A stretch of 64,000 nt of DNA from JAOPZW01 sp963764585 (GCA_963764585.1 CAVXTB010000001.1:124001-188000), one strand, 5' to 3'; counted from the stretch's first letter, positions 7,277 through 16,791 are shown. The notes: generated from the letters alone by a model not told the origin. Numbers and translations: made by a program.

Positions 7277-8476
7277 TCACTCGCGGACCGCGTCGAACTC
7301 CTCCGTCTCGCGCCGCACCTGCTCGAACTCGCCCGTCTCCAGGCGGCGCTTGACGTCCTCCTCGATCTCCGCGTCGGTGGCGCCCACGCGGCGCATGCGG
7401 ATCGTGTCCAGGCGCTTGAACTTCAGGATCTCGAGCACGTAGACGAGGTACGCCGAGGCCGCCACGACCGTGAGGCCGAGGACCGCCATCGCCGCGGTCC
7501 ACGCCGCGTCGAGGTGCCCGTGGTCGTCGGAGTAGGGCACGAAGCGCAGGGCGACGGCGAAGCCGCCGAGCAGGATCGTCCACACGTACAGGTAGAGCAC
7601 GGTGCGCCGCTGGCTGAAGCCGATGCGGCTGAGGCGGTGGTGGAAGTGGTTGGCGTCGGCCCGGTAGATCGGCCGGCGGTACTTCATCCGCTTGAGGACG
7701 ACGAACGTCGTGTCGAGGAAGGGCACCGCGAGCACCACGAGCGGGAAGAGCAGGGCAAGGACGGCCTGGGTCTTGACCGCGCCCTCGACGGCGATGCAGC
7801 CCAGCAGCAGCCCCAGGAGGTTCGAGCCGCAGTCGCCCATGTAGACCGACGCCGGATGGAAGTTGTGGATCAGAAAGCCGAGCGCCGCGCCGGCGGTCAG
7901 CGCGGCGAGCACCGCCGCGTGGTTGCGGTCGAGGTCGAAGGCGATGATCGCGAAGGTGATCGCGCTGATCGCGCAGACGCCGGCGGCCAGCCCGTCGATG
8001 CCGTCGGAGAGGTTGACGACGTTCATGACGATGACCAGGCCCGCGACGGTGATCGGCCCGCCCGCGTCGCCGAAGCTCACCGCGCCGATGAACGGCAGCG
8101 TGATGTTCGTGACCTCCACGCCCGCGGCGACCGGGATGGTGGCGGCGATGATCTGACCGGCGAGCTTGACGCCGGGCGGCAGGTCGAAGCGGTCGTCGAT
8201 CGCGCCGACGAGCGCGATGACCACCGCGCCGGCGAGGATCCCCTTCAGCCGGTCCTCGGTGACACCGCCGAAGTTCAGGAACAGCGCCGACGCGACCAGC
8301 ACGCCGGCGAGCATGGCCAGGCCGCCCAGCAGCGGCGTCGAGCCCGCCCCCAGGCCGCGATCCTTCGGCTGGTCGACCGCGCCGACGCGCCGCGCGAGCC
8401 GCGCGGTCAGCGGCGTCAGCACGGCCGCGACGACGAAGGCGGTCAGGAAGGCGTAGACCGCGTCGGCCTCGGTCAT
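7277..8476 (-). CDS. MraY/WecA-family polyprenyl-phosphate sugar-1-phosphate transferase
   Basis: 399 residues with about ten membrane segments. Family motifs appear in order: TPLLGG with the early Asp region, NLSDGIDGLAAG (the DDxxD-like/DxDGL core), GDCGSNLLG, and the WecA-type HFHHRLSRIGFS loop. It would move a sugar-1-phosphate, probably GlcNAc-1-P, from UDP to undecaprenyl (or decaprenyl) phosphate, starting a cell-envelope glycopolymer. The last 80 residues extend past the membrane core into a charged tail. It is the last gene of the housekeeping operon, 33 nt after glyA, as in many actinobacteria. Confidence 0.88.
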   Translation of the reverse strand: MTEADAVYAFLTAFVVAAVLTPLTARLARRVGAVDQPKDRGLGAGSTPLLGGLAMLAGVLVASALFLNFGGVTEDRLKGILAGAVVIALVGAIDDRFDLPPGVKLAGQIIAATIPVAAGVEVTNITLPFIGAVSFGDAGGPITVAGLVIVMNVVNLSDGIDGLAAGVCAISAITFAIIAFDLDRNHAAVLAALTAGAALGFLIHNFHPASVYMGDCGSNLLGLLLGCIAVEGAVKTQAVLALLFPLVVLAVPFLDTTFVVLKRMKYRRPIYRADANHFHHRLSRIGFSQRRTVLYLYVWTILLGGFAVALRFVPYSDDHGHLDAAWTAAMAVLGLTVVAASAYLVYVLEILKFKRLDTIRMRRVGATDAEIEEDVKRRLETGEFEQVRRETEEFDAVRE

Positions 8477-8509
8477 AGCCCGCGGAGCCTACGGCCCCCG
8501 GCGGCCGGC

Positions 8510-9799
8510 CTACACCGTGGCAGGTGCGCTCAGGTGCTCGTAGAGCGGGTAGCGGTCGGCGATCGCCGCGACGCGCTCGGCGAGCTCTGCCTTCTGGCGC
8601 TCGAACTCCGGCGACATCGTCGTCGCGATGATGCGCCCGACCTCGTGGAAGTCGTCGACCTGCAGGCCGCGGGTCGCCAGCGCGCTGGCCCCGACGCGCA
8701 GGCCGCTCGTGACCATCGGCGGGCGTGGGTCGAACGGGACGGCGTTGCGGTTGACCGTGATGCCGACCTCGTGCAGGCGGTCCTCGGCCATCTTGCCGTC
8801 GAGCTCGGACTCGCGCAGGTCGACGAGCACGAGGTGCACGTCGGTGCCGCCGGTGAGCACGTTGACGCCGTGGCCCGCGCCGAGCAGCTCGTCGGCCAGC
8901 GCCTTGGCGCCCGCGACGGTGCGGCGCTGGCGCTCGCGGAACAGCTCGCTCTGGGCGATCTTGAACGCCACGGCCTTGCCGGCGATGACGTGCTCCAGCG
9001 GCCCGCCCTGCTGGCCCGGGAAGACCGCCGAGTTGATCGCCTTGGCGTGCTCCTCGCGGCACAGGATCAGGCCACCGCGCGCGCCGCCGATCGTCTTGTG
9101 CACCGTCGAGGTGACGACGTCGGCGTAGGGCACGGGGTTGGGGTGCTCGCCCGCGGCGACGAGCCCGGCGAAGTGGGCCATGTCGACGACGAGATAGGCG
9201 CCGACCGCGTCGGCGATCGCGCGGAAGCGCTCGAAGTCCAGGAAGCGCGGGTACGCGCTCCAGCCCGCGAGGATCAGCTTGGGCCGGCGCTCGTGGGCGA
9301 GGCGCTCGACCTCGTCCATGTCGATCAGGCTCGTCTCGCGGGAGACCTCGTACGCGATGATGTCGTACAGCCGCCCCGAGAAGTTGAGCTTCATCCCGTG
9401 CGTGAGGTGGCCGCCGTGGGCGAGCGCGAGGCCCATGATCGCGTCGCCCGGCTGCAGCAGCGCGTGGTAGACCGCTGCGTTGGCCTGCGCGCCGGCGTGC
9501 GGCTGGACGTTGGCGTGCTCGGCCCCGAAGATCGCCTTCGCCCGATCGATGGCGAGCTGCTCGGCGACGTCGACGAACTCGCAGCCGCCGTAGTAGCGGC
9601 GCCCCGGATAGCCCTCTGCGTACTTGTTGGTCAGCACGCTGCCCTGGCACTCGAGGATCGCCTGGGGCACGAAGTTCTCCGAGGCGATCATCTCGAGCGT
9701 GCGCTGCTGGCGCTCGAGCTCGTGCTGCAGGACGTCGGCGATCTCGGGATCGACCTCGGCCAGAGGGCGATTGAAGAAGTCGGGGCTCAGGTCGGTCAT
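8510..9799 (-). CDS. glyA: Serine hydroxymethyltransferase
   Basis: 429 residues, normal length. It converts serine and tetrahydrofolate to glycine and methylene-tetrahydrofolate with PLP. Visible landmarks are IASENFVPQAILE, TNKYAEGYPGRRYYGG, VDMAHFAGL and the PLP-lysine segment TSTVHKTIGGARGG. The ATG at 9799 overlaps the rpiB stop by 4 bp (ATGA), placing it in the same operon and supporting this start. Confidence 0.97.
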   Translation of the reverse strand: MTDLSPDFFNRPLAEVDPEIADVLQHELERQQRTLEMIASENFVPQAILECQGSVLTNKYAEGYPGRRYYGGCEFVDVAEQLAIDRAKAIFGAEHANVQPHAGAQANAAVYHALLQPGDAIMGLALAHGGHLTHGMKLNFSGRLYDIIAYEVSRETSLIDMDEVERLAHERRPKLILAGWSAYPRFLDFERFRAIADAVGAYLVVDMAHFAGLVAAGEHPNPVPYADVVTSTVHKTIGGARGGLILCREEHAKAINSAVFPGQQGGPLEHVIAGKAVAFKIAQSELFRERQRRTVAGAKALADELLGAGHGVNVLTGGTDVHLVLVDLRESELDGKMAEDRLHEVGITVNRNAVPFDPRPPMVTSGLRVGASALATRGLQVDDFHEVGRIIATTMSPEFERQKAELAERVAAIADRYPLYEHLSAPATV

Positions 9800-10260
9800 G
9801 GGCCGGCGACGGTAGCAGGCCGCTCTGACTCGATCTCGACGATCTGGCCGACCCTCCGGGCGTGGCGGCCGCCCTCGAACTCGGTGCGCAGGAAGGCGCG
9901 CACGATCGCGTCGGCCTCGCGCGGACCGAGGCGCGCGCCGGCGAGCGCGACGATGTTGGCGTCGTGGTGGCGACGGGCCATCTCGGCCTCGGACGGGTCG
10001 TGCGCGTTGAACGCGCGAACGCCCGCGACCTTGTTGGCGACGATCGAGACGCCGACGCCCGAACCGCACGCCAGGACGCCGCGATCGGCGTCGCCGTCGG
10101 CGACCAGCCGCGCCGCCTCGACCGCGAAGCGCGGGTAGTCGACGGCGCGCGACGACTCGGTGCCGACGTCGACGACCTCGTAGCCCTGCGCGGCCAGCGC
10201 GAGCTTGACGTGCTCCTTGAGGTGGAACCCGGCGTGGTCCGACCCCACGGCGATCCTCAT
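9796..10260 (-). CDS. rpiB: Ribose-5-phosphate isomerase B
   Basis: 154 residues. The start MRIAVGSDHAGFHLKEHVK, the active-site Cys in GVLACGSGVGVSIVANK and the NAHDPSEAEMARRHHDANI segment match RpiB, which interconverts ribose-5-phosphate and ribulose-5-phosphate. The ATG at 10260 overlaps the stop of the epimerase gene (ATGA), and its own stop overlaps glyA. The longer frame upstream runs antisense-like through the epimerase and is rejected. Confidence 0.95.
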   Translation of the reverse strand: MRIAVGSDHAGFHLKEHVKLALAAQGYEVVDVGTESSRAVDYPRFAVEAARLVADGDADRGVLACGSGVGVSIVANKVAGVRAFNAHDPSEAEMARRHHDANIVALAGARLGPREADAIVRAFLRTEFEGGRHARRVGQIVEIESERPATVAGP

Positions 10261-11234
10261 GACTGCAGTTCCTCCAACCCCTGATCGATGGTCCTGACCG
10301 GCTCGTAGCCCAGCTCCGTCCGCGCGCGCGTGATGTCGATGGTGGTCTCCAGGGCGGACACCCACACCGCAAGGCGCGTGACCGGCGGGCGGGGGTGGGT
10401 GGGCCCCATCGGCAGCAGCCGCCACGCGGTTTCCCCGACCGCGGCCGCTGCCCGCGCGACGGCGACCGGCAGCGAGCGGCCCGGCGCCTCGACGCCCTGC
10501 GTGGCCAGCAGGCGCGTGACGAAGTCGCGGAAGACGACCGGCTCGCCGTCGGTGACGAAGTAGACCCCGCCGCGCGCGCCGCGCTGCGCGGCCAGGAGCA
10601 GGCCGTGCACGACGTTGTCGACGTGGGTGGTGGAGGTGCGATGGCGCCCGCCGCCGATCCACGCGAAGCGCCCGGACCGGACCATCGCGGTCATGGCGGG
10701 CAGCAGGGTCGTGTCGCCGCGGCCCCAGACGAAGCGCGGCCGGACCACGACGGTCTCCAGGCCGTTCTGGTTGGCCTCGATGACCGCCTCCTCGGCGCGC
10801 GCCTTCGTCGACGAGTACAGCGCCGGCGAGTCGAAGCGCAGCGGCGCGCGCTCGTCGACCTCGATCAGGGGCTGGCCGGCGAGCAGGACGGCCTCGGTGC
10901 CGACGTGGACGAAGCGCCGCACGCCGGCCTGGCGCGCGGCGGCGAGCGCGTTGCGCGTGCCCTGCACGTTGCCGCGCTCGAAGTCCTCGCGCCGGCCCCA
11001 GTCGCCGAGGTGCGCCGCGCAGTGGAAGGCGACCTCGCAGCCGGCGGCGCCGGCCGCCATCGCGCCGATGTCGTCGAGGTCGCCGCGCACGGGCTGCGCG
11101 CCGCGCTCGCGAACGGTCTCCGCCGAGGCGTCGCTGCGGGCCAGGGCGCGCACGGTCCAGCCGTCGGCGACGAGCCGACGGACGAGCGCGCCACCGATGA
11201 AGCCCGAGCCGCCGGTGACGAAGGCGGTGGTCAC
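10257..11234 (-). CDS. NAD-dependent epimerase/dehydratase (extended SDR, 3-beta-HSD-like)
   Basis: 325 residues. The Rossmann motif TGGSGFIGGALVRRL is at the N-terminus, DLDD and HCAAHLGDW follow, and the catalytic pair is YSSTK (YxxxK, about residue 141). The C-terminal region around residue 190-200 (GGGRHRTSTTHVDNVVHG) is typical of 3-beta-HSD-like and dihydroflavonol reductase-like members. The substrate is unknown. It lies between tsaC and rpiB with 4-bp overlaps on both sides, an unusual passenger in this operon. Confidence 0.85.
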   Translation of the reverse strand: MTTAFVTGGSGFIGGALVRRLVADGWTVRALARSDASAETVRERGAQPVRGDLDDIGAMAAGAAGCEVAFHCAAHLGDWGRREDFERGNVQGTRNALAAARQAGVRRFVHVGTEAVLLAGQPLIEVDERAPLRFDSPALYSSTKARAEEAVIEANQNGLETVVVRPRFVWGRGDTTLLPAMTAMVRSGRFAWIGGGRHRTSTTHVDNVVHGLLLAAQRGARGGVYFVTDGEPVVFRDFVTRLLATQGVEAPGRSLPVAVARAAAAVGETAWRLLPMGPTHPRPPVTRLAVWVSALETTIDITRARTELGYEPVRTIDQGLEELQS

Positions 11235-11857
11235 GGCGCGGAGACTAACGCCGCGGCGATCTCCGTGGCCGACACGGCGCCCTCGCGCACGATCGACCAG
11301 CGCGCGTCGAGCTCGTACTCGCGCAGGTCGACCACCGTCGACGGCGTCCCCGGCAGCTCGCCGCCGTCGAGGACGAGGTCGGCGCGCCGGCGGATCGGCT
11401 CGGGCACGTCGGCCAGGCGGCGGGCGTCGGGGCCGCCGGCGGCGTTGGCGCTGGACTGCAGCACCGGCCAGCTCACGCCGGCCAGCGCGGCCAGGGCCGG
11501 CGGCCAGGCGGGCACGCGCAGCCCCAGCGTCTCCGCCCGCGGCCCGCAGGCCAGCGGGAAGCGCCGCGCCGGGTTGGGCACGAGCAGCGTGACCGCGCCC
11601 GGTAGCAGCGCGCGGAGCGCGGCCGCGGTCCGCGGCTCCAGCTCGGGCAGCGCAGCCAGCGCGAGGTCGAGCGCGAAGAACATGACGGCCGCCGGCTTGT
11701 CGGGCCGGCGGCGCTTGAGCAGGTACAGGCGCTCGACGGCCTCCTTGGAGTCGGGCTCGCAGGCCAGCCCGTAGACGGTGTCGGCGGGGAACAGCGCGAT
11801 CCCGCCGACCGCGATGCAGCGCGAGAAGGTCTGGGCGTCGTCGGCGGTCAGCGCCAC
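11231..11857 (-). CDS. tsaC: Threonylcarbamoyl-AMP synthase (Sua5/YrdC family)
   Basis: 208 residues with the YrdC fold: LFPADTVYGLACEP at the N-terminus, KRRRPDKPAAVM, LPGAVTLLVPNP, and SSANAAGGPDA near residue 145. It makes threonylcarbamoyl-AMP from threonine, bicarbonate and ATP for the t6A modification of tRNA. The ATG overlaps prmC by 10 bp. It has the short YrdC form without the extra Sua5 domain. Confidence 0.93.
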   Translation of the reverse strand: MALTADDAQTFSRCIAVGGIALFPADTVYGLACEPDSKEAVERLYLLKRRRPDKPAAVMFFALDLALAALPELEPRTAAALRALLPGAVTLLVPNPARRFPLACGPRAETLGLRVPAWPPALAALAGVSWPVLQSSANAAGGPDARRLADVPEPIRRRADLVLDGGELPGTPSTVVDLREYELDARWSIVREGAVSATEIAAALVSAP

Positions 11858-12672
11858 GCGATCACCACGCGGTCGATGCCGGCGAGGTCCGCGCGGCGCT
11901 CGGTGCGCTTGAAGCCCGCCTCGCGCGCGAGCCGCTCCACCGCCGGCGCCTGGCCAGCCCCGACCTCGACCGCAAGCACCTCCGCGCTCATCGCCGCGGC
12001 GGCGGGCACGAGCGCGCGCAACACGTCCAGGCCGTCCGGCCCGGCACGCAGAGCCAGCGACGGCTCATGGCGGACGATCTCGGCAGCAAGCTGCGCGCCG
12101 TCCTCCACGTACGGCGGATTGGAGACGACGCCATCGAAGGAACCGACTCCGGCGAGCAGGTCCGCCTGCGCGAACGCGACGTCCAGCCCCAGTCGCTGCC
12201 CGTTCGCCCGCGCGACCGCCAGCGCGTCTTCGCTGACGTCGGTGCCGGTCACCTGGAGGTCCGGGCGCTCATCCTTCAATGCCAGTGCCACCGCCCCGCT
12301 CCCGGTCCCGACATCGACGACCCGGGCGCTCTCGGGCAGCGCATCCAAGGCCGCCTCGACGAGCGTCTCGGTCTCCGGCCGCGGGATCAGCACGCGCGGG
12401 TCGACCTGCAGCTCGAGGTGGCGAAAGCCCTTGACGCCGGTGATGTAGGCCACCGGCTCGCGATCGACCGAGCGCCGGCGCACGGCGTTCTGGAACGCGC
12501 GCACGGCGGGGCCCTCGACGCGCGCGTCGCGGTCGGTCAGAAGCGCGAGCCGCTGCACGCCGAGCGCGTGGGCGAGCAGCACCTCGGCATCCAGGCGCGG
12601 CGTGTCGACCCCGGCCGCGGTGAGCGCCACCACCGCCGAGTCGAGCGCCTCGCGCACCGGCGTGCCGGCCAT
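11848..12672 (-). CDS. prmC: Peptide chain release factor N5-glutamine methyltransferase
   Basis: 274 residues. The N-terminal helical domain binds the release factor; the AdoMet site VVDVGTGSGAVALAL and the catalytic NPPY motif (VVSNPPYVEDG) follow. It methylates the Gln of the GGQ motif in release factors. Its start codon directly follows the prfA stop on the same strand, so the enzyme and its substrate are coded together, a very common arrangement. Confidence 0.96.
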   Translation of the reverse strand: MAGTPVREALDSAVVALTAAGVDTPRLDAEVLLAHALGVQRLALLTDRDARVEGPAVRAFQNAVRRRSVDREPVAYITGVKGFRHLELQVDPRVLIPRPETETLVEAALDALPESARVVDVGTGSGAVALALKDERPDLQVTGTDVSEDALAVARANGQRLGLDVAFAQADLLAGVGSFDGVVSNPPYVEDGAQLAAEIVRHEPSLALRAGPDGLDVLRALVPAAAAMSAEVLAVEVGAGQAPAVERLAREAGFKRTERRADLAGIDRVVIAWR

Positions 12673-13728
12673 CTAGCCCGAAGCGGTTGCCTGCGACTCG
12701 AGCCGCCGCCGGCGCTCGTCGTCGGTGAGCGCCTCGGTGAAGGGATCGAGCTCGCCCTCGAGCACCTGCTCGAGGTTGTGCTCGGTGAGCTTGATGCGGT
12801 GGTCGGTGACCCGCCGCTCGCCGTAGTTGTAGGTGCGGATCTTCTCGGCGCGGTCGCCGGTGCCGACCTGCGCGCGGCGGTCGGCGGCGAGCTCCGCCTG
12901 CTGCTCGGCCAGCGCCCGCTCGTACAGGCGCGCGCGCAGGACGCGCATCGCCTTCTCGCGGTTCTGCAGCTGGCTCTTCTCGTCCTGCATCGAGACGACG
13001 ATGCCGCTGGGCTTGTGGGTGATGCGCACGGCCGAGTCGGTGGTGTTGACCGACTGGCCGCCGGGCCCCGACGAGCGGTAGACGTCGATCTGCAGGTCGT
13101 TGGGATCGACCTGGACGTCGACCTCCTCGGCCTCGGGGAGGACGGCGACGGTCGCGGTCGAGGTGTGGATGCGCCCGGCCGACTCGGTCTTGGGCACGCG
13201 CTGCACGCGGTGGGTGCCGCCCTCGTACTTGAAGACCGAGTAGGCCCCGTCGCCCTTGACCTCGAAGGTGTACTTGCCCTCGCCGGTCTCCAGCGTGTCG
13301 ACCTTGAAGCCGCGGCGCTCGGCGTACTTGCTGAGCATGCGGAAGACGTCGCCGGCCCACAGCCCGGCCTCCTCGCCGCCCGCGCCTCCCTGGATCTCGA
13401 TGATGACGTCCTTGTCGTCGTTGGGGTCGCGCTCGACCATGGCCAGGCGCAGCTCCTCCTCGAGCTCGGCCAGGCGCTCGCGCGAGCTCTGAAGCAGCTC
13501 GCGCAGCTCGGCGTCGTCGCCGTCCTCGGCGAGCAGCTCCTGGGCGCCCGCGGCGTCGTCGCGCGCGCGCCGCCACTCGGTGGCGAGCTCGTGCGCGGGC
13601 TCGAGCGCGCTGTACTCGCGCCCGACGTCGGCGTAGCGCTGGCGGTCGCCGATGACCTCCGGGTCGGTCATCGCCTGCGACAGCTCGGCGAAGCGCGCCT
13701 CGATCTGCTCGACGAGCGACTCGATCAC
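12673..13728 (-). CDS. prfA: Peptide chain release factor 1
   Basis: 351 residues from a GTG at 13728, with GGAGG just upstream and a GTGA overlap with the DUF1385 stop. The GGQ motif is in SSGPGGQSVNTTDSAVRITH, and GGAGGEEAGLW and the PST-region family pattern are present. RF1 recognises UAA and UAG and releases the peptide. ORF extensions upstream are antisense to DUF1385 and are not used. Confidence 0.97.
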   Translation of the reverse strand: MIESLVEQIEARFAELSQAMTDPEVIGDRQRYADVGREYSALEPAHELATEWRRARDDAAGAQELLAEDGDDAELRELLQSSRERLAELEEELRLAMVERDPNDDKDVIIEIQGGAGGEEAGLWAGDVFRMLSKYAERRGFKVDTLETGEGKYTFEVKGDGAYSVFKYEGGTHRVQRVPKTESAGRIHTSTATVAVLPEAEEVDVQVDPNDLQIDVYRSSGPGGQSVNTTDSAVRITHKPSGIVVSMQDEKSQLQNREKAMRVLRARLYERALAEQQAELAADRRAQVGTGDRAEKIRTYNYGERRVTDHRIKLTEHNLEQVLEGELDPFTEALTDDERRRRLESQATASG

Positions 13729-14732
13729 GCCACCACCTCCATGCCGACCTTGTCCACCTCGGAGACGTTGCGCGGGTCCTCGACGGCGAGCACCGCCTGC
13801 ATCGCCGCGATGGCGACGGCGAGCTGATCGAGCTCGGGCTCGCGGGTGGTGAGCTTCTGCAGCTGCAGGCCCGGCCACATCACGGCTCGCACCCAGCGCC
13901 GGCGGCGGTTGCGCCCGGCGAACTTGATGATCTCGAAGGAGATCCCGGCGATGAGCGGCACGCCGACGATCCGGGTCAGCACGAGCCAGTACCACGCCGG
14001 CAGCCCGATCGGGGCGAAGACGAAGATCGCCACGATCATCACGATCAGCAGGAAGCTCGTCCCGCAGCGCGGGTGCAGGCGGCTGAAGCGCTGGGCGTTC
14101 TCGGGCGTCAGCTCGAGATCCGCCTCGTAGCAGGAGATCGTCTTGTGCTCGGCGCCGTGGTACTCGAAGACGCGGCGCAGGTCGCGCAGCCGCGACAGCA
14201 GCACCAGGTAGCCCAGGAAGATCGTGGTGCGGACGATGCCCTCGACCAGCCAGAACAAGAACGACGAGTTCAGCTGGTCCTTGATGAGGCTCGTCAGGCC
14301 CACGGGCACGACGAAGAACAGCCCGATGGCCAGCGCGAGCGCGACGATGACCGTGCCCGCCCACATGCCGCCCGAGATCTCCTCCTCCTCGTCGGGCAGC
14401 TGCGCGTTGGCCGAGATGCCGAGCGCCTTGAAGCCGATGACCAGCGACTCGACGAGCGCGACGACGCCGCGCACGATCGGCAGGCGCAGCAGGCGATGGC
14501 GCTTGAGCACCGAGGTCAGCGGAAACGACTTGACCTCGATCTCGCCGTGGGCGCCCTGCTCGGGATCGACGGCGCCCTTGTCGGAGAGCTCCTCGGGCAG
14601 CGCCTTGCGCACGCCGACCGCCCAGGTCGAGACGCCGCGCATCATGACGCCTTCGAGCACGGCCTGGCCGCCCACGGGGGCGTCGCGCTGGGCGATCAGC
14701 CGCCCGTCGGCGAGGGCCTCCGTGTCGCCCAT
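13725..14732 (-). CDS. DUF1385 membrane protein
   Basis: 335 residues. The family opening GGQAVLEGVMMRG is near residue 21. Later come several membrane segments (about residues 125-150, 165-195, 235-280) and the conserved YHGAEHKTI..YE and HPRCGTSFL motifs. The molecular function is unknown. The family's place beside prfA/rpmE is conserved in many Gram-positive and actinobacterial genomes. The His/Glu residues in HGAEHK and the Cys in HPRCG could bind a metal; that is inference. Confidence 0.92.
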   Translation of the reverse strand: MGDTEALADGRLIAQRDAPVGGQAVLEGVMMRGVSTWAVGVRKALPEELSDKGAVDPEQGAHGEIEVKSFPLTSVLKRHRLLRLPIVRGVVALVESLVIGFKALGISANAQLPDEEEEISGGMWAGTVIVALALAIGLFFVVPVGLTSLIKDQLNSSFLFWLVEGIVRTTIFLGYLVLLSRLRDLRRVFEYHGAEHKTISCYEADLELTPENAQRFSRLHPRCGTSFLLIVMIVAIFVFAPIGLPAWYWLVLTRIVGVPLIAGISFEIIKFAGRNRRRRWVRAVMWPGLQLQKLTTREPELDQLAVAIAAMQAVLAVEDPRNVSEVDKVGMEVVA

Positions 14733-14742
14733 GGCCGTGAGG

Positions 14743-14955
14743 CTAGGAGCGCGCGGAGCGCTTGGCGGCGCGGCGCTTGAAACGCTCGACGCGCCCGCCC
14801 GTATCGACCAGCTTCTGGCGGCCGGTGTAGAACGGATGGCAGTTCGAGCAGATCTCGACGTGGATCTCAGGCGACGTCGAGCGCGTCGTGAACTCGTTGC
14901 CGCACGTGCAGCGCACGTGTGCCTCGACGTACTCGGGATGGATTCCGGTCTTCAT
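14743..14955 (-). CDS. rpmE: 50S ribosomal protein L31, zinc-binding form
   Basis: 70 residues. CTCG and CSNCHPFYTG supply the zinc-binding cysteines of the C+ type of L31, and MKTGIHPEY is the normal start. Being first gene of the minus-strand operon, with 10 nt to DUF1385, it suggests the main promoter lies in the 75-bp spacer before it. A TACACT -10-like box is 10 nt from the start. Confidence 0.97.
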   Translation of the reverse strand: MKTGIHPEYVEAHVRCTCGNEFTTRSTSPEIHVEICSNCHPFYTGRQKLVDTGGRVERFKRRAAKRSARS

Positions 14956-15030
14956 GCTTCAGTTGAGTGTAGCGGCCATCTGCGGTGCGCCGGATTGCAG
15001 CGGACATGCGTTGCGGCCGATATCTCGGGC

Positions 15031-16089
15031 ATGGCTTCGGCGCCGTACACGGAGGATCACGCACACGTGCGCTTTCGCCTGCGCAACGTGCAGGCGGGCG
15101 CCGCCATCTCGACCGTCGCCGCGTCGGGCTTCCTGCTCTACGAGCTGTTGACCTGGGATCGCCCGGACCGCCGGCTCGTGGCCACCCTGTACGTCTGCAC
15201 CGTGCTGTTCTCCGGCGTCCTCTCGCGCCTGAATCTCGAGCCGGTGATGCGCCGCCCGCGGGCGCGCGAGGCGTTCTTCCTGACCTGGAGCGCGATCGTC
15301 GTCGCGCTCGTGACGATCGGCCCTATCACCGACGGCGGCGCGCGCAGCCCCCTGACCGTGGGCCTCTTCCTGCCCCTGACCTTCGCCGCCCTCTCCTACC
15401 CCACGGGCTCGATGGTCGCCGTCGGCGCGATGGTCGTCGGCGCCTACCTCGCGGTCGCGCTCGGCATGGGCGGCGTGCCCGGCGCCGAGATCGCCTTCGT
15501 CGCCATGGCTCTCGCGTGCGCCACGTGGATGTGCGCCTGGCAGGCGCGCAACCACGACCTGCAGCGCCGCGAGCTCGGCCGCGTCTCGCGATCCGATCCC
15601 CTCACCGACTGCCTGAACCGCCGCGGCTTCGAGGAGCGCTTCGCCGCCGAGCTCAGCCGCGCCCAGCGCAACCGCCTGGCGCTCGCGATCGTGCTCATCG
15701 ACCTCGACGACTTCAAGCGCGTCAACGACGCTCAGGGGCACGCGGCCGGCGACGAGCTGCTGTGCTGGGCGGTCGAGACTATGGGCGCCGAGGTGCGCCC
15801 GTCGGACGCCATCGGCCGCCTCGGCGGCGACGAGTTCGCCGTGCTCATCCCGGGTGCGGAGGCGGCCGACGCGACGCTCCTCGGCGAGCGCCTGCAGGCC
15901 GCGCTGGCGGCGCGAGCGCCGCTGTCGTTCGGCGTGGCGAGCTACCCGGCGGACGGCGTCGATCGCGACACGCTGCACCAGCACGCCGACCAGGAGCTCT
16001 ACGCCGCCAAGCACAGCCGCGGCCCGCGGCTGACCGCGCTAGCTGACGAAGGGGCAGGCGCGCTCGACGACGTCGTCGGATTCCACTGA
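15031..16089 (+). CDS. Membrane-bound GGDEF diguanylate cyclase
   Basis: 352 residues. The N-terminal half has about six membrane segments (residues 28-175) of an unassigned sensor type. The C-terminal GGDEF domain is complete: DPLTDCLNRRGFEERF, VLIDLDDFKRVNDAQGH, and the active-site GGDEF at 265-269. A product-inhibition I-site RxxD (RPSD, 256-259) sits at the canonical five-residue distance. It should make c-di-GMP from GTP and be feedback-inhibited. I use the ATG at 15031; there is no strong ribosome site. It is divergent from rpmE and its 3' end overlaps the convergent secreted-protein gene by 51 bp. Confidence 0.9.
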   Translation: MASAPYTEDHAHVRFRLRNVQAGAAISTVAASGFLLYELLTWDRPDRRLVATLYVCTVLFSGVLSRLNLEPVMRRPRAREAFFLTWSAIVVALVTIGPITDGGARSPLTVGLFLPLTFAALSYPTGSMVAVGAMVVGAYLAVALGMGGVPGAEIAFVAMALACATWMCAWQARNHDLQRRELGRVSRSDPLTDCLNRRGFEERFAAELSRAQRNRLALAIVLIDLDDFKRVNDAQGHAAGDELLCWAVETMGAEVRPSDAIGRLGGDEFAVLIPGAEAADATLLGERLQAALAARAPLSFGVASYPADGVDRDTLHQHADQELYAAKHSRGPRLTALADEGAGALDDVVGFH

Positions 16090-16791
16090 CTCCGCCACCT
16101 CGGCGCCCGCGTCGAGCGTGAAGCGCAGCGTGGAGCCCGGGTCGCAGCGCGGCGCGACGAAGGTCAGCGTGTCCTGCGCGCCCGCCGCTAGGCCGGCCGC
16201 CAGGCGCTGCACCGGCTGGTCGACGCCGGCGACCTCGAGGCCGACGTCGAAGGGCCCGGCGGCGGTGCGCCCGTCGTTGCGCACGAGCAGGTTGTAGGTC
16301 GCCTGGCCCGGCTGCGGGCCGCGGGCGGCGTCGAGGGCGTCGACGCGCAGGTTGGGCCGCTGGTCGGGCTGCGTGCACGTCGCGCTCTGGCGCGACGTCG
16401 AGCGCAGCAGCTTGCCGCCCTTGCCGTACCAGCGGAAGCGCACGATGACGCGGTAGGCGCCGGGCGCGGCGAGCGCCTGCACGCGCTGGTTGAAGACGAA
16501 CCCGCTGCTGCTCTTGCCCGGCGCCGACTTCTGCCAGAGGCCGAGACCCGGCACCTTGATCGTCACGAAGCGCGCCGAAGGCGGCGTGCGCTGCTGCAGG
16601 TCGAAGCGCATCCGCATCCGCTTGGTCCCCTTGATCGCCGGCATCGAGCCCGTGAAGGTCGCCGTGCGATCGGCCGCGTCGGGACCCGACTGGCAGGCGG
16701 TCAGCTTCGCGCGCAGGGGCGGCGCCTGCGCGTGCGCGGCGGCGGGCGCGGCGAGGGCGAGAACGGCGATGAGCAGCGCGGCACGGCGCAT
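16039..16791 (-). CDS. Secreted protein with CARDB-like domain
   Basis: 250 residues with a signal peptide (residues 1-22, ending AHA). The C-terminal half (residues about 140-248) resembles a CARDB/Ig-like cell-adhesion domain: PNLRVDALDAARGPQPGQAT, LLVRNDGRTAAG and the closing DAGAEVAESVESDDV. The N-terminal half is a beta-rich region of no recognised family. Four cysteines may form disulphides. Function unknown, probably extracellular. Its end overlaps the end of the GGDEF gene. Confidence 0.7.
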   Translation of the reverse strand: MRRAALLIAVLALAAPAAAHAQAPPLRAKLTACQSGPDAADRTATFTGSMPAIKGTKRMRMRFDLQQRTPPSARFVTIKVPGLGLWQKSAPGKSSSGFVFNQRVQALAAPGAYRVIVRFRWYGKGGKLLRSTSRQSATCTQPDQRPNLRVDALDAARGPQPGQATYNLLVRNDGRTAAGPFDVGLEVAGVDQPVQRLAAGLAAGAQDTLTFVAPRCDPGSTLRFTLDAGAEVAESVESDDVVERACPFVS